Shown: positions 1 to 9,140 of the stretch, piece after piece
Layout of the letters: every line of letters begins with the position of its first letter
How positions within the stretch are numbered: position 1 is the first letter of the stretch
From: Pseudomonas sp. NCCP-436
GTDB lineage: Bacteria; Pseudomonadota; Gammaproteobacteria; Pseudomonadales; Pseudomonadaceae
Reading direction: 5' to 3'
DNA: 64,000 nt
NCBI RefSeq assembly: GCF_019656335.1
Contig: NZ_BPLZ01000009.1
Span: 1 to 64,000 of the forward strand
The notes under the pieces: model-generated
Seen by the model: only the letters and a program-made list of their open reading frames with translations
What the model was told of the DNA's origin: nothing
The model's database searches: none
Translations under genes and position numbers: made by a program

Positions 1-376
1 TGCGCTCTGGTTCCTGCGCGGTGAAGTCGCGCTCCAGCAGGTTTTTCACGCCTGCTGGACGGCTGCTGGCCACTCTCCCAAAGCCACGCCGCTTCCGGCG
101 TGGCCAGCCTTGAATTTGCTCAGCCGCCATCAGGCGAGCAACGCGATTCAGGCTGACGGTTTCGCCCTCGTCGCGCAGATCCTCGTGCATGCGTGGTGCT
201 CCGATCACACCACGGCTGTCTTCGTGAATCTCACGAATGCGCATCACCAGGCGCGCATTCTCTTGAGCACGTGAGCTTGGCTCGCGATCCTGCCAGGCAT
301 AGTAGCCGCTGGCGGAAACCTTCAGGCAACGGCACATCAGGCGTACCGGGTACTCGTTGCGGCAGCGCTGGATCAC
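1..376 (-). CDS. IS3-family transposase OrfB, N-terminal part only
   Basis: This is the OrfB half of the transposase and normally forms the DDE integrase core after fusion to OrfA. About 125 codons are open from a GTG at 376 to the window edge. The visible residues ([20 protein letters not shown], then SASGYYAW and later [12 protein letters not shown]) match the helix-turn-helix-like region before the rve domain. The catalytic DDE residues are outside the window. The frame is -1 relative to OrfA and overlaps its stop codon, so expression is expected mainly as a frameshifted OrfAB fusion. Confidence 0.85.
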   Translation of the reverse strand, partial: MIQRCRNEYPVRLMCRCLKVSASGYYAWQDREPSSRAQENARLVMRIREIHEDSRGVIGAPRMHEDLRDEGETVSLNRVARLMAAEQIQGWPRRKRRGFGRVASSRPAGVKNLLERDFTAQEPER

Positions 377-669
377 CGTGTACCGCTCGATGACTCCTTG
401 GCAAAGTACGCTGCCGCGTCTCTTAAAAAATCACGTTCCTTGGTGACCCGGGCCAACTCACGCTTGAGGCGGGCAAGCTCCTCATCCCGCGGGCTTCCCG
501 TTCCAGGGAAGGCTTTCTCAGTGCCTGGTTGCGCCTCCCGCACCCAGCGTGTGAGCAGGTTGGGGACCACACCAATCTCCAGGGCCACCTGCCGGCAGCT
601 CGCCCCTGAACGACGAACCAGCTCGATGGCTTCCCGCTTGAATTCAGGGCTGTATTTCTTGCGCTTCAT
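373..669 (-). CDS. IS3-family transposase OrfA (DNA-binding subunit)
   Basis: A 98-residue protein starting [18 protein letters not shown], an HTH_8-type (transposase_8) fold that binds the insertion sequence ends. Residues about 5-45 form the helix-turn-helix ([18 protein letters not shown]). The C-terminal half ([20 protein letters not shown]) is a leucine-zipper-like coiled coil used for multimerisation. The ATG at 669 is preferred over the GTG two codons upstream because AAGGAG lies about six bases before it. A slippery heptamer near its 3' end allows production of the OrfAB transposase. Confidence 0.88.
   Translation of the reverse strand: MKRKKYSPEFKREAIELVRRSGASCRQVALEIGVVPNLLTRWVREAQPGTEKAFPGTGSPRDEELARLKRELARVTKERDFLRDAAAYFAKESSSGTR
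424..430 (-). promoter_or_regulatory. Programmed -1 frameshift site T-TTT-TTA
   Basis: On the minus strand the OrfA codons GAT TTT TTA contain the heptamer T TTT TTA in the X XXY YYZ phase. A -1 slip here leads into a frame that stays open through the OrfB sequence. This is the standard way IS3 elements make their OrfAB fusion. The heptamer and phase are seen directly; its use is inferred. Confidence 0.7.
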
Positions 670-772
670 GAACACTCCTTCAGCTCGGCGTGAGCTTACT
701 CGAAAGTGTCCGTGTTAACGGGGTAGAACCCGTATTGTCTTGCCTGCCTCTTCTACGTTTTTCAACGGCCTG

Positions 773-1483
773 TTAGAACAACCTGGCCAGTAACGCTGGC
801 ACCGCCGTTTCCACTCGCAGAATGCGTTCGCCGAGCTGTACCGGCTGCAGCCCGGCGGCTTCGCGCAACAGTTCCACCTCGTAGGGAATCCAGCCACCTT
901 CCGGGCCGATGGCCAGGGTCACCGGCTCTTCTACCGCTCGTGGGCAGGCCGGGTAGTCGCCAGGATGGCCGATCAGACCAAGCGTGCCGGCCGCCATCCT
1001 GGGCAGGTGATCCTCGACGAAGGGCTTGAAGCGTTTTTCGATGCTCACTTCGGGCAGCAGCGTATCGCGCGCCTGCTCCAGGCCAAGGATCAGTTGTTCG
1101 CGGATCGCTTCAGGTTCGAGAAACGGCGTCTGCCAGAAACTCTTCTCCACTCGGTAGCTGTTGACCAGCACCAGGCGTGCCACTCCCATGGCGCTAACGG
1201 TTTGTAGTACGCGCTTGAGCATTTTCGGGCGCGGCAGGGCGAGGATCAGGGTCAGCGGCAGTTTGGCTGGCGGCGACTGGTCGAGCTTGATCTGCAGCTC
1301 GGCATGCTCGGTATCCAGTGCAAGCAGCCTGCCTTCGCCCATCAGCCCACCAAGGCGGCCGACTCGAAGGCGGTCGCCAGCCTCGGCACGGTGGACTTCA
1401 TGCAGGTGTTTCAGACGCCGACCACTGAGGCGTACGCGATCAACGCCGACGAAGTCGGCGTCCTCCAGCAGCAGCAGATTCAT
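773..1483 (-). CDS. rsmE: 16S rRNA (uracil-1498-N3)-methyltransferase RsmE
   Basis: A 236-residue SPOUT-class enzyme that methylates N3 of U1498 in 16S rRNA using S-adenosylmethionine. The N-terminus [11 protein letters not shown] is followed by a PUA-like RNA-binding domain (about 1-70). The C-terminal knotted domain carries [17 protein letters not shown] and the ending [11 protein letters not shown], both family hallmarks. The ATG at 1483 overlaps the tatC stop as ATGA, so it is translationally coupled to tatC; a longer reading upstream lies inside tatC and is unlikely. The IS3 element lies only about 50 bases beyond its stop codon, but the protein end looks intact. Confidence 0.93.
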   Translation of the reverse strand: MNLLLLEDADFVGVDRVRLSGRRLKHLHEVHRAEAGDRLRVGRLGGLMGEGRLLALDTEHAELQIKLDQSPPAKLPLTLILALPRPKMLKRVLQTVSAMGVARLVLVNSYRVEKSFWQTPFLEPEAIREQLILGLEQARDTLLPEVSIEKRFKPFVEDHLPRMAAGTLGLIGHPGDYPACPRAVEEPVTLAIGPEGGWIPYEVELLREAAGLQPVQLGERILRVETAVPALLARLF

Positions 1484-2265
1484 GGCAATGATGCGGGCGG
1501 CTGGCCTGTGGAGTCGGCGGACTGTTCCTGCTCGCGCTTGCGCCGTACCAGCGCACCGGCCAGTACGCCCGCCTCGAACAGCAGCCACATGGGTACGGCC
1601 AGCAAGGTTTGCGAGAACACGTCCGGCGGCGTCAGCACCATGCCGACTACGAAGCAGCCGACGATCACGTAGGGGCGGCTCTTACGCAGGGTGGCGACAT
1701 CGACGATGCCGACCCAGATCAGCAGGAAGGTGGCAATGGGGATCTCGAACGCTATGCCGAAGGCAAAGAACAGGGTCAGGACGAAATCCAGGTACTGACC
1801 GATGTCGGTCATCATCGCCACGCCTTCGGGTGTCACGCTGGCGAAGAAACCGAACATGATGGGGAATACCACGAAGTAGGCAAAGGCCATGCCTGCGTAG
1901 AACAACAGGATGCTGGAAGCCAGCAATGGCACGGCAATGCGTTTCTCGTGGGTGTAAAGTCCAGGCGCAATAAAGCCCCAGGCCTGATGCAGGATCGCCG
2001 GCATGCCGAGGAACAGCGAGCACATCAGCGTCAGCTTAAAGGGGGTGAGAAAGGGGGATGCCACGCCTGTGGCGATCATCGTCGCGCCTTCCGGCAGATA
2101 GGCACGCAAGGGGGCGGCTACCAGGGCATAGATGTCCTGGGCGAAATAGAACAGCCCGGCGAAGATCAGTAGGACGATCACTACGCAGCGCAGCAGGCGC
2201 GTGCGTAGCTCGGTCAAGTGCGAGACCAGAGGCATTTCCTGGTCGGTTTCCGGCGTTTTACTCAT
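1480..2265 (-). CDS. tatC: Sec-independent protein translocase subunit TatC
   Basis: A 261-residue polytopic inner-membrane protein, the receptor for twin-arginine signal peptides. The N-terminal cytoplasmic motif [16 protein letters not shown] is characteristic, and about six hydrophobic segments follow (for example [16 protein letters not shown] and [16 protein letters not shown]). The conserved FE pair within this region is present. The start overlaps the tatB stop by four bases. A C-terminal charged tail (RRKREQEQ) follows the last membrane segment. In this window it may serve the Tat-type flavoprotein at 58341. Confidence 0.95.
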   Translation of the reverse strand: MSKTPETDQEMPLVSHLTELRTRLLRCVVIVLLIFAGLFYFAQDIYALVAAPLRAYLPEGATMIATGVASPFLTPFKLTLMCSLFLGMPAILHQAWGFIAPGLYTHEKRIAVPLLASSILLFYAGMAFAYFVVFPIMFGFFASVTPEGVAMMTDIGQYLDFVLTLFFAFGIAFEIPIATFLLIWVGIVDVATLRKSRPYVIVGCFVVGMVLTPPDVFSQTLLAVPMWLLFEAGVLAGALVRRKREQEQSADSTGQPPASLP

Positions 2266-2603
2266 GGCTGGGGATTCTGGTCTTGAGGCGCTCGTGTTTC
2301 AGCTTCCGCATCGGAACGAGTAACAGGTTCCTCCTGCCGGCTGTTAACAGTGGCGGTCAGCTCCTGCTTCATCGCCTTCATCTCTCGCTCCAGCTCAAGG
2401 ATCCGCTCATTGTGCAGCTGGCGACGGATCTCGTCGGCGCCGATTTCTCGTTCTACCTCGGCCTTGATTGCCTGGAAGCTGCGCTTGAGCCGGCCGATCC
2501 ATAAGCCGGCCGTGCGTACGGCGCCGGGCAGGCGCTCGGGACCAAGCACCACCAGGGCTACCAGGCCAACCAGGAGCAGCTCGCTCAAACCGATGTCGAA
2601 CAT
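2262..2603 (-). CDS. tatB: Sec-independent protein translocase subunit TatB
   Basis: A 113-residue protein with one N-terminal membrane helix ([20 protein letters not shown]) and the conserved [10 protein letters not shown] hinge. An amphipathic helix and a long charged coiled region ([18 protein letters not shown]) follow. With TatC it forms the signal-peptide recognition complex. The polar, proline-rich C-terminus is variable in the family. It lies 12 bases after tatA and overlaps tatC, in the usual tatABC order. Confidence 0.94.
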   Translation of the reverse strand: MFDIGLSELLLVGLVALVVLGPERLPGAVRTAGLWIGRLKRSFQAIKAEVEREIGADEIRRQLHNERILELEREMKAMKQELTATVNSRQEEPVTRSDAEAETRAPQDQNPQP

Positions 2604-2615
2604 GGCGGTTTGTCC

Positions 2616-2849
2616 TTAGTCTTTCTTCGCCGGCTCTTCCACCTTGCGCGCCTGGGCGTCGATGGTCTGGCCCTTGCTGTCTTCTACGGAAGGCTTGCCA
2701 GTCTCGCCGCTGTCCATCGATTTGCGAAAGCCCTTGATGGCGTCGCCCAGATCCGAGCCGAGGTTTTTCAGGCGCTTGGTGCCAAACAGCATGACCACGA
2801 TGAGCAGGATGATCAGGAGTTGCCAGATGCTGATTCCGCCGAGACCCAT
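2616..2849 (-). CDS. tatA: Sec-independent protein translocase subunit TatA
   Basis: A 77-residue pore-forming Tat component. [20 protein letters not shown] is the single membrane helix. [20 protein letters not shown] is the conserved hinge and amphipathic helix, with the diagnostic FGTK(R)L motif. The ATG at 2849 gives the family length; the longer open frame upstream overlaps hisE and lacks family similarity. It begins the tatABC run about 23 bases after hisE, in what looks like one transcript from hisI through rsmE. Confidence 0.95.
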   Translation of the reverse strand: MGLGGISIWQLLIILLIVVMLFGTKRLKNLGSDLGDAIKGFRKSMDSGETGKPSVEDSKGQTIDAQARKVEEPAKKD

Positions 2850-2872
2850 GATGCGTTCTCCGTAGTAGAAGG

Positions 2873-3205
2873 TTATTCGTGAGACCGTGCGGCTTTTTCC
2901 GCATGGCCGGAAAGGCCAAAACGCCGCTCCAGTTCGTCGAGCACGGCCTGCGGATGCTGGCCAAGGGCGGCGAGCATGACCAGGCTGTGGAACCACAGGT
3001 CGGCGGTTTCGTAAATCAGATCGGCGCAGTCACCGCTGCGCTCGGCATCTTTGGCGGCGAGGATGGTTTCCACCGACTCCTCACCCACTTTTTCCAGAAT
3101 CTTGTTCAGCCCCTTGTGGTAGAGACTGGCGACGTACGAGGTGTCGGGGGCCGCGCCCTTGCGCGCTTCGAGAACCTCGGCCAACCGGCTTAGAGTATCA
3201 GTCAT
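2873..3205 (-). CDS. hisE: Phosphoribosyl-ATP pyrophosphatase HisE
   Basis: A 110-residue enzyme of histidine synthesis step 2 that hydrolyses PR-ATP to PR-AMP and pyrophosphate. The MazG-like core is visible as [15 protein letters not shown] followed by [16 protein letters not shown], which hold the Mg-binding acidic residues. The ATG at 3205 lies eight bases inside the end of hisI, indicating translational coupling. In this genus HisE and HisI are separate proteins rather than the HisIE fusion of enterobacteria. Confidence 0.95.
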   Translation of the reverse strand: MTDTLSRLAEVLEARKGAAPDTSYVASLYHKGLNKILEKVGEESVETILAAKDAERSGDCADLIYETADLWFHSLVMLAALGQHPQAVLDELERRFGLSGHAEKAARSHE

Positions 3206-3599
3206 GGCGGTGCTCCGCGGAGTAGATTGCATGCGGATCCTTCAGAACCGCTTCGACGGTTTTCCAGGTACCGTCCTCCAGCACCCGGTAGAAGCAGCTT
3301 TCCCGGCCGGTGTGGCAGGCAATGCCGCCGAGCTGCTCGACCTGCAGGACGATGACGTCGGCGTCGCAGTCCAGACGCAGTTCATGCAGTTTCTGCACAT
3401 GGCCGGACTCCTCGCCCTTGCGCCATAGTTTGCCACGCGAACGTGACCAATAGATGGCACGCTGCTCGGCTACGGTGAGGGCGAGGGATTCACGGTTCAT
3501 CCAGGCCATCATCAGGATGCGGCCGCTTTGGTAATCCTGGGCGATGGCGGGCACCAGGCCGTCTTCGTTCCAGTGAATGTCGTCAAGCCAGTCGTTCAT
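3198..3599 (-). CDS. hisI: Phosphoribosyl-AMP cyclohydrolase HisI
   Basis: A 133-residue zinc enzyme that opens the purine ring of PR-AMP in the third step of histidine synthesis. [12 protein letters not shown] and the [16 protein letters not shown] block are family signatures. [14 protein letters not shown] and [12 protein letters not shown] supply the zinc-binding Cys residues and the metal-binding Asp cluster. Length matches the Pseudomonas family. It overlaps hisE and is followed by tatA, a common arrangement in this genus. Confidence 0.95.
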   Translation of the reverse strand: MNDWLDDIHWNEDGLVPAIAQDYQSGRILMMAWMNRESLALTVAEQRAIYWSRSRGKLWRKGEESGHVQKLHELRLDCDADVIVLQVEQLGGIACHTGRESCFYRVLEDGTWKTVEAVLKDPHAIYSAEHRHD

Positions 3600-3652
3600 G
3601 GGTGATCCGTATCAGTTGCTCTGCCAAGTGTGCCAGTGCCATACAGAGCTGG

Positions 3653-5230
3653 CTATCGGCGTGCGATGAGATAAAGGCCGCTGGTCAGCATCAGCCAGGC
3701 TGGCCAGGTATCCGGCAGGTAGCCCGGCCCTTGCAGCACTCCACCGGCCACCAGCGCCGCTCCGATCAAATGCAGCGGCCAGTGGCGCTCTACTGCTTGC
3801 GGCTGGCCGGACTGGTGCAGGCGCTCGAGGGTTTCGCGGGCAATCTGCGAAAGATGCGGCACCTGCTCGGCCTGCTGCTGCAATTGGCGCAGCACGTGGC
3901 GTGGGCTCATGCGCTCGCGCATCCAGCGTTCCAGGTAGGGTTGTGCAGTGCTCCACAGATCCAGATCCGGGTACAGCTGGCGGCCAAGGCCCTCAATGTT
4001 GAGCAGGGTCTTCTGCAGCAGTACCAGTTGCGGCTGCACTTCCATGTTGAAGCGACGCGCGGTCTGGAACAGACGCAGTAGCAGTTGGCCGAAGGAAATG
4101 TCCTTCAGCGGTTTTTCAAAGATAGGTTCGCACACGGTACGGATCGCTGCTTCGAACTCGTTGACTTTGGTATCGGCCGGCACCCAGCCCGAGTCGATGT
4201 GCAGTTGCGCCACCTTGCGGTAGTCACGCTTGAAGAAGGCGAGCAGATTGCGCGCCAGATAGTCCTGATCTTCGTCGGTGAGGCTGCCGATAATGCCGCA
4301 GTCAATGGCGATGTACTGCGGGTCCCACGGCGTTCGGGTGCTGACGAAAATATTGCCAGGGTGCATATCGGCGTGAAAGAAGCTGTCGCGGAACACCTGG
4401 GTGAAGAAAATTTCCACACCTCGTTCGGCCAGCAGTTTCATATCGGTACGCTGGTCGGCCAGAGTCGACAGGTCAGTGACCGGCACGCCGTAGATGCGCT
4501 CCATCACCAGTACCTGTGGGCGACAATAGTCCCAGTACACCTGAGGTACGTAGAGTAGCGCCGAGCCCTCGAAGTTGCGTCGCAGCTGGCTGGCGTTGGC
4601 GGCCTCGCGCAGCAGGTCGAGTTCATCGTAGATGGTCTTCTCGTAGTCGCTGACCACCTCCACCGGGCGTAGCCGGCGGGCGTCGGCCGAGACCTTCTCG
4701 GCGATGCGGGCAATCAGGAACAGCCAGGCCAGATCCTGGCGGATCACCGGTTTCAGCCCCGGGCGCACCACCTTGACCACCACTTCCTCGCCGCTTTTCA
4801 GTTGTGCGGCATGTACCTGGGCGACCGAGGCCGAGGCAAGCGGATGGCTGTCGAAGCGGGTGAACAGGCGGCCGACGCTGGCGCCGAGCTGTTCTTCGAT
4901 CAGTGCGATGGCCTGGCCTTCCGGGAAGGGTGGTACCTGATCCTGCAGGCGCGCCAGCTCGTCGGCGATATCCGCTGGCATCAGGTCGCGCCGGGTCGAC
5001 AGCAACTGGCCGAACTTGATGAAGATCGGTCCCAGTTCTTCCAGCGCCAGGCGCAGGCGCATGCCGCGCGACAGTTGTAGCGGCTTGCGTGGCCGCCAGC
5101 GCCACGGCAGCAGCCAGGCAAGGGCACGCAGCCAGGCTGGTAGCGGAAGCTCCAGCAGCAGCTCATCCAGTTGGTAGCGAACGACTACGCGCTGGATGCG
5201 CAGCAGGCGGCGAACGGCGAGTAGTTTCAT
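3653..5230 (-). CDS. ubiB: Ubiquinone biosynthesis atypical kinase UbiB
   Basis: A 525-residue member of the UbiB/ADCK family needed for coenzyme Q synthesis. The KxGQ motif appears as FIKFGQ, followed by the Ala-rich nucleotide loop region ([10 protein letters not shown]), the catalytic-loop-like [10 protein letters not shown] and the metal-binding IDCG. The C-terminal 50 residues hold two hydrophobic helices that probably anchor it to the inner membrane near UbiJ and UbiK. It overlaps the ubiJ stop by four bases, giving ubiE-ubiJ-ubiB order. Confidence 0.94.
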   Translation of the reverse strand: MKLLAVRRLLRIQRVVVRYQLDELLLELPLPAWLRALAWLLPWRWRPRKPLQLSRGMRLRLALEELGPIFIKFGQLLSTRRDLMPADIADELARLQDQVPPFPEGQAIALIEEQLGASVGRLFTRFDSHPLASASVAQVHAAQLKSGEEVVVKVVRPGLKPVIRQDLAWLFLIARIAEKVSADARRLRPVEVVSDYEKTIYDELDLLREAANASQLRRNFEGSALLYVPQVYWDYCRPQVLVMERIYGVPVTDLSTLADQRTDMKLLAERGVEIFFTQVFRDSFFHADMHPGNIFVSTRTPWDPQYIAIDCGIIGSLTDEDQDYLARNLLAFFKRDYRKVAQLHIDSGWVPADTKVNEFEAAIRTVCEPIFEKPLKDISFGQLLLRLFQTARRFNMEVQPQLVLLQKTLLNIEGLGRQLYPDLDLWSTAQPYLERWMRERMSPRHVLRQLQQQAEQVPHLSQIARETLERLHQSGQPQAVERHWPLHLIGAALVAGGVLQGPGYLPDTWPAWLMLTSGLYLIARR

Positions 5231-5841
5231 GCGTCGGGCGCTCGTTGGCTCAGGTGTTCGATGCGCGCCTCAAGTCGGTCGAGGGCGAGCTTGAGCTGAT
5301 CGAGTTCGTTGAAGCGGGCTTCGGCTTCGCGCTGGCCCACCAGGCTGCGAGATTCCTCTGCCAGGAAGTCAGCCAGATTCTGCCGGAGGCTGGCTACGCT
5401 GCTGCTGGTCAGATTCACCCGGCTGCGCAGATGTCCGGCAAGCAGGGGCGTGGCCAGCGGGCCTAGCCAGCGAGACAGTTCGTATTCCCAGTCCAGTTCC
5501 AGATCCTGGAGGATATCTGCCAGTTGCAGCAGAACGCCGCTGTCACCGTCCAGTGAGACTTCCGGGGCATGCAGTACGCTGGTCTTGTCGCGACTTACAG
5601 CCAGTCGCACCAGGCTGGCAGCTGGTGCGCAGAGGCTGCAGTCGGCATCGACGTGCCATTGACCAGCCAGTTGTAGACCGTCCCCGCTGGGCAGCAGGTA
5701 GAACGAGAAGGCCGGGTTGCTGCCATGCACGGCGATAACCTTGCCGCTCAGCGCCTGCAGGCGCGGCAGGGCGGTGGCATCGAGGCGCAGGACGCGGTTG
5801 AGTCCTGCCTCGACGCCTGCCAGCAGTCCGGTGACCAGCAT
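5227..5841 (-). CDS. ubiJ: Ubiquinone biosynthesis accessory factor UbiJ
   Basis: A 204-residue SCP2-domain protein. The N-terminal half (about 15-115) is the sterol-carrier-type lipid-binding fold, with [20 protein letters not shown] and [15 protein letters not shown]. The C-terminal 40 residues are a predicted coiled coil ([20 protein letters not shown]), the part known in E. coli to pair with UbiK. It binds ubiquinone intermediates within the Ubi metabolon. It begins one base before the ubiE stop ends and overlaps ubiB. Confidence 0.9.
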   Translation of the reverse strand: MLVTGLLAGVEAGLNRVLRLDATALPRLQALSGKVIAVHGSNPAFSFYLLPSGDGLQLAGQWHVDADCSLCAPAASLVRLAVSRDKTSVLHAPEVSLDGDSGVLLQLADILQDLELDWEYELSRWLGPLATPLLAGHLRSRVNLTSSSVASLRQNLADFLAEESRSLVGQREAEARFNELDQLKLALDRLEARIEHLSQRAPDA

Positions 5842-6611
5842 TAGGGCTTGATGCCGCGGTGCAGGGCGACGATGCCGCCGGTCATGTTGTGATAGGTCAC
5901 ACGCTCGAAGCCGGCCTCGACCATCATCGCCTTGAGCGTTTCCTGATCCGGGTGCATGCGGATCGACTCGGCGAGGTAACGGTAGCTGTCGGCATCGTTG
6001 GTGATCAGCTTGCCGGCCAGCGGCATGAAGCTGAACGAATAGGTGTCATAGACCTTGGCCAGCAGCGGGTTGCCCGGCTTGGAGAATTCCAGCACCAGCA
6101 GGCGGCCGCCCGGCTTGAGCACGCGCAGCATGGAGCGCAGGGCGTCTTCCTTGTGGGTGACGTTGCGCAGGCCGAAGGCGATGGTGACCACGTCGAAGTG
6201 GTTGTCCGGGAAGGGCAGCTTTTCGGCGTCGGCCTGGACGAACGAAACGTTGCTGGCCACGCCCTTGTCCAGCAGACGGTCACGACCGACCTTGAGCATC
6301 GAATCGTTGATGTCGGCAAGTACTACCTCGCCGGTCGGTCCGACCAGACTGGCGAATTTGCGGGTCAGGTCACCGGTACCACCGGCGATGTCCAGCACAC
6401 GGTTGCCCGGGCGTACGCCGGACAGCTCAATGGTGAAGCGCTTCCACAGCCGGTGCAGACCGCCGGAGAGCACATCATTCATCAGGTCGTACTTGGCGGC
6501 CACCGAGTGGAATACCTCGGCGACCTTTTCCGCCTTCTTGCTTTCCGGCACGCTCTGGAAGCCGAAATGGGTGGTGGGTTCCTGCTCCTGGGCTTTGCGT
6601 GGGTCGCTCAT
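5841..6611 (-). CDS. ubiE: Ubiquinone/menaquinone C-methyltransferase UbiE
   Basis: A 256-residue SAM-dependent class I methyltransferase that adds the C-methyl group in ubiquinone synthesis. Motif I is [16 protein letters not shown], with [11 protein letters not shown] as motif [21 protein letters not shown] and [19 protein letters not shown] are UbiE signatures. A promoter-like pair lies about 30-58 bases upstream. It is the first gene of the ubiE-ubiJ-ubiB run and is divergent from the PHA granule-region gene. Confidence 0.95.
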   Translation of the reverse strand: MSDPRKAQEQEPTTHFGFQSVPESKKAEKVAEVFHSVAAKYDLMNDVLSGGLHRLWKRFTIELSGVRPGNRVLDIAGGTGDLTRKFASLVGPTGEVVLADINDSMLKVGRDRLLDKGVASNVSFVQADAEKLPFPDNHFDVVTIAFGLRNVTHKEDALRSMLRVLKPGGRLLVLEFSKPGNPLLAKVYDTYSFSFMPLAGKLITNDADSYRYLAESIRMHPDQETLKAMMVEAGFERVTYHNMTGGIVALHRGIKP

Positions 6612-6640
6612 ATCGCTCTACCGGCTGAAAATCACCGTCC

Positions 6641-6669
6641 ATTCTAAAGAGGGTCCGGCCCTTTGTCTT
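6641..6669 (-). promoter_or_regulatory. Candidate sigma70 promoter of ubiE-ubiJ-ubiB
   Basis: On the minus strand AAGACA (6664-6669) is followed by 17 bases and TAGAAT (6641-6646), 30 bases before the ubiE ATG. Four of six -35 bases and five of six -10 bases match consensus. This is a pattern match only. Confidence 0.35.
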
Positions 6670-6751
6670 GCCCGGCTGCCCGTCGGCACCACAGACTGCT
6701 AGAGTGGCGTGACCCCATGCCGCAGGCCATGTTGTCGATCAAGGAGTTGCC

Positions 6752-7027
6752 ATGTCTCGCATCCGTGTTGAACGTTCCCATTCCCTTGGCCGCGAGGCCG
6801 CACGCACGAAGGCCGAGCAACTGGCCGAACGACTGGCCAGCGAGTATGAGGTGCGCTATCGCTGGCAGGGTGACACCCTGGAATTCCGTCGCAGCGGTGC
6901 CGAGGGCAGTATTGAGGTGGGCGACAGTACGGTTCGGGTGGAGCTGAAACTGGGCTTGCTGCTGTCGCCCATGGGCGGAATGATCCAGCGCGAGATCGAG
7001 CGTGCACTGGACAAGTCGCTGGCCTGA
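6752..7027 (+). CDS. Polyhydroxyalkanoic acid system family protein (PHA granule-region)
   Basis: A 91-residue protein of the PHA_gran_rgn family (PF09650), which is found next to PHA genes but has no firmly assigned activity. The start MSRIRVERSHSLGREAARTK is typical, with a hydrophobic LKLGLLLSPMGG near the C-terminus. The ATG follows AAGGAG. The 3' end is 148 bases before phaI, so it may be a separate transcript. Its role in granule assembly is an inference from position. Confidence 0.8.
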   Translation: MSRIRVERSHSLGREAARTKAEQLAERLASEYEVRYRWQGDTLEFRRSGAEGSIEVGDSTVRVELKLGLLLSPMGGMIQREIERALDKSLA

Positions 7028-7175
7028 AGCGATTGCTTTCAACGTCGCCGCGCGCAATACGTGGTGGTGCTGTATGCCGGTCTAGTATGTGATTTCTAAT
7101 TTTTCTCCTTAGGGTGTACCCAAGCCTGCATTTCGTGGGCGTTTCCGCTAACTGAAAGAATGCGTGAGGTGCACC

Positions 7176-7610
7176 ATGTCGAAAGTTGCCGTGGAGAAGG
7201 ACGTCGAAATCGATAGCCAGGCCAAGAACGGGCTGCTCGGTGATGTGAAGGGCTATGCCCGCAAGATCTACCTGGCCGGCCTGGGCGCCTACGCCAAGGC
7301 GGGAGCCGAGGGGCTCGAGTATTTCCGTGAGTTGGTCAAGACCGGGGAGCAAGTCGAGGGCAAGGGCCGCAAGCGGGTGGATGAACAGGTCGAAGCGGCC
7401 AATAGCCGGATCGAACTGGTAAAAAACAATGTCACGGAGCTTAAGGGTAAGGTCGATGTCCAACTCGAGCGAATTGAGCGGGCCTTCGATACACGAGTGG
7501 CTGCCGGGTTGAGCCGTCTCGGTATTCCGTCCCGGCAGGATGTGGAAATGCTCTCTGCTAAGCTGGATGAGTTGAGCGCCCTGCTCGAGCATGTCGCGCG
7601 TACCAAATAA
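7176..7610 (+). CDS. phaI: PHA granule-associated phasin PhaI
   Basis: A 144-residue phasin that coats medium-chain-length PHA granules. The segment GYARKIYLAGLGAYAKAG is the phasin signature shared with PhaF. The rest is amphipathic helix (ELKGKVDVQLERIERAFDTR and SRLGIPSRQDVEMLSAKL), ending in a leucine-zipper-like stretch that could pair with PhaF. The ATG at 7176 (MSKVAVEKDV) fits family length and follows a GAGGTG ribosome site. It lies 10 bases before phaF and is probably co-transcribed, with PhaD as the likely regulator. Confidence 0.92.
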   Translation: MSKVAVEKDVEIDSQAKNGLLGDVKGYARKIYLAGLGAYAKAGAEGLEYFRELVKTGEQVEGKGRKRVDEQVEAANSRIELVKNNVTELKGKVDVQLERIERAFDTRVAAGLSRLGIPSRQDVEMLSAKLDELSALLEHVARTK

Positions 7611-7620
7611 GGAGATCAGG

Positions 7621-8370
7621 ATGGCTATCAAGAAGAAAACCGAGAAACAGGCTGGCTCCTGGGTCGGCGAGGTGGAGAAATACTCGCGCCAGATCTGGCT
7701 GGCAGGCCTGGGTGCTTACTCGAAAGTGAGCAAGGACGGCACAAAGCTGTTCGATGCGCTGGTCAAGGATGGCGAAAAGGCTGAAAAGCTGGTCAAGAGT
7801 GAGGTCGACAAGCAGGTCGAGGCGGTCAAGAGCGGGGTTGGTGGCGCACGCTCCAAGGTCGACAAGGTCAAGGACAAGGCAATCGGCAAGTGGAGCGAAC
7901 TGGAGGAGGCCTTCGACAAGCGGCTAAACAGTGCCATCTCACGCCTGGGCGTACCCAGCCGAGTTGAGGTCAAGGCGCTTAGCGAGAAGGTCGAAAGCCT
8001 GACTCGGGAGCTGGAGAAGCTTGCCGGCGTGAGCGCCCAGTCGGTGGCCAAGCCGGCCGCGAAAACGACTGCCAAGGCTGCTCCCAAACCGGCGGCGAAG
8101 AAGCCTGCTGCCAAGACCGCTGCAAAACCGGCGGCCAAGGCTGCTGAAGGTGCCAAGGCTGCGCCGAAGACGGCTGCCAAAGCAGCTGCGAAGAGCCCTG
8201 CCAAAGCAGCGACTGCGGCCAAGCCGGCTACAGAGAAGAAGCCAGCAACCCGCAAGCGTACGGTGGCCAAGCCTGCCGCTGCTCCGCAGGCTCCTGTCGC
8301 AGAGACTCAGGCTGCTCCGACTGCAGAGGTTCCGGCCACTGCCCCAGCTGCCGAGCAAAGCGCCTCCTGA
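7621..8370 (+). CDS. phaF: PHA granule-associated phasin and DNA-binding protein PhaF
   Basis: A 249-residue two-part protein. Residues 1 to about 140 form the phasin domain (SRQIWLAGLGAYSKVS, then SAISRLGVPSRVEVKALSEK) with a leucine-zipper-like linker. Residues about 150-235 are a histone-H1-like tail made of AAKP/AAKT-type repeats rich in Lys, Ala and Pro, which binds DNA and helps distribute granules at division. The final 25 residues lose the lysines. The start MAIKKKTEKQ follows AAGGAGATCAGG. Convergent with phaD. Confidence 0.93.
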   Translation: MAIKKKTEKQAGSWVGEVEKYSRQIWLAGLGAYSKVSKDGTKLFDALVKDGEKAEKLVKSEVDKQVEAVKSGVGGARSKVDKVKDKAIGKWSELEEAFDKRLNSAISRLGVPSRVEVKALSEKVESLTRELEKLAGVSAQSVAKPAAKTTAKAAPKPAAKKPAAKTAAKPAAKAAEGAKAAPKTAAKAAAKSPAKAATAAKPATEKKPATRKRTVAKPAAAPQAPVAETQAAPTAEVPATAPAAEQSAS

Positions 8371-8379
8371 GCCACACCA

Positions 8380-8405
8380 GGCCGCCCAGTGTCGCGCTGG
8401 CGGCC
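8380..8405. terminator. Hairpin between convergent phaF and phaD
   Basis: GGCCGCCCAG (8380-8389) pairs with CTGGCGGCC (8397-8405) with one bulged C and a 7-base loop. There is no T tract on either strand, so it is either a weak terminator or a transcript-end stabiliser for phaF and phaD. Confidence 0.35.
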
Positions 8406-8407
8406 GC

Positions 8408-9022
8408 TCAGCCCTGCAGATAACGCAGGGCGAGCTGTTCTACGGTGGGCCTCACCATCTCAGTGAGATGCGGCGCAACCAGCATCATGATCTGGTACAC
8501 CACCAGGCGTACCTCGGCCTCCTCGCCGAGGATGCGCTGGTAATCGAGCGAGAACAGCAGGGTCATAGTGATCTGTTCCAGCAGTTGACCCAATGCCTGA
8601 GTGTCACTGTCTAGTTGACCATTGGCCATCAGCCGCGCCAGTAGCGCCGCCAGGGTGCGCTTCAGTGCATTAACCCAGTGGCGTACTCCCCTGGCCAGTT
8701 TTGGCAGGCGGCCGGCCAGGTTCGACAGATCCTGGAAGAGGAAACGGTACTGCGCCAGGCGCTCGACTATCAGATGTAGGAACAGCCAGTAGTCTTCCAC
8801 TTCCAGGCGTGCTTCAGCCGGCGGATCAAGCAGGGGAGCCATTTCGCTCTGGAAGCGCTCGAACAGCTCCATTACCAGCGGCTCCTTGCCGTGGAAGTGG
8901 TAGTAGAGGTTGCCCGGACTGATCTCCAGCTCGTTGGCGATCTCCAGGGTTGAAACATTGGGCTCGCCCTGTTCATTGAACAGCCGCAGGGCGGTCTGCA
9001 GAATGCGTTCGCGAGTCTTCAT
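8408..9022 (-). CDS. phaD: TetR-family PHA regulator PhaD
   Basis: A 204-residue TetR-type regulator. The N-terminal helix-turn-helix is MKTRERILQTALRLF to EISPGNLYYHFHGKEPLV (residues about 1-50), followed by an all-helical ligand domain. In P. putida PhaD activates the phaC1 and phaI promoters in response to a fatty-acid-derived ligand. Here it lies directly after phaZ with a 118-base gap, because the usual phaC2 gene is absent. It is convergent with phaF. Confidence 0.92.
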   Translation of the reverse strand: MKTRERILQTALRLFNEQGEPNVSTLEIANELEISPGNLYYHFHGKEPLVMELFERFQSEMAPLLDPPAEARLEVEDYWLFLHLIVERLAQYRFLFQDLSNLAGRLPKLARGVRHWVNALKRTLAALLARLMANGQLDSDTQALGQLLEQITMTLLFSLDYQRILGEEAEVRLVVYQIMMLVAPHLTEMVRPTVEQLALRYLQG

Positions 9023-9140
9023 GTGCTGCTTCCTGTGCGTGACCAGGGCGTGTAGCCGGCCTTTCCTTGAATAATTCCGTAGAGAGCTGCCTGCAGCTTC
9101 AAACCGGCTGATTGGACAAGTACGAGGTGCCGGTTGTTTG

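Larger units (their letters stand above)
1..722 (-). mobile_element. IS3-family insertion sequence, partial (left part outside window)
   Basis: The segment carries an IS3-type orfA/orfB pair in the -1 frame relationship typical of the family, reading leftwards off the window edge. The orfA side ends near the rsmE stop codon, so the element sits just downstream of rsmE. The terminal inverted repeat should lie around 700-722 (the stretch with GTGTCCGTGTTAACGGGG), but the other end is not in the window, so neither the repeat nor a target duplication can be confirmed. The subgroup is not determined. Confidence 0.85.

Noticed and set aside
6699..7631. A 310-codon frame on the minus strand across the PHA granule-region gene and phaI
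   Set aside because: It runs through two supported plus-strand genes and their gap, and its translation shows no family features.
8030..8330. The Lys/Ala/Pro repeat region of phaF as a repeat array or CRISPR-like element
   Set aside because: The DNA repeats are irregular and follow codon patterns of the histone-like tail; there are no equal-length spacers.
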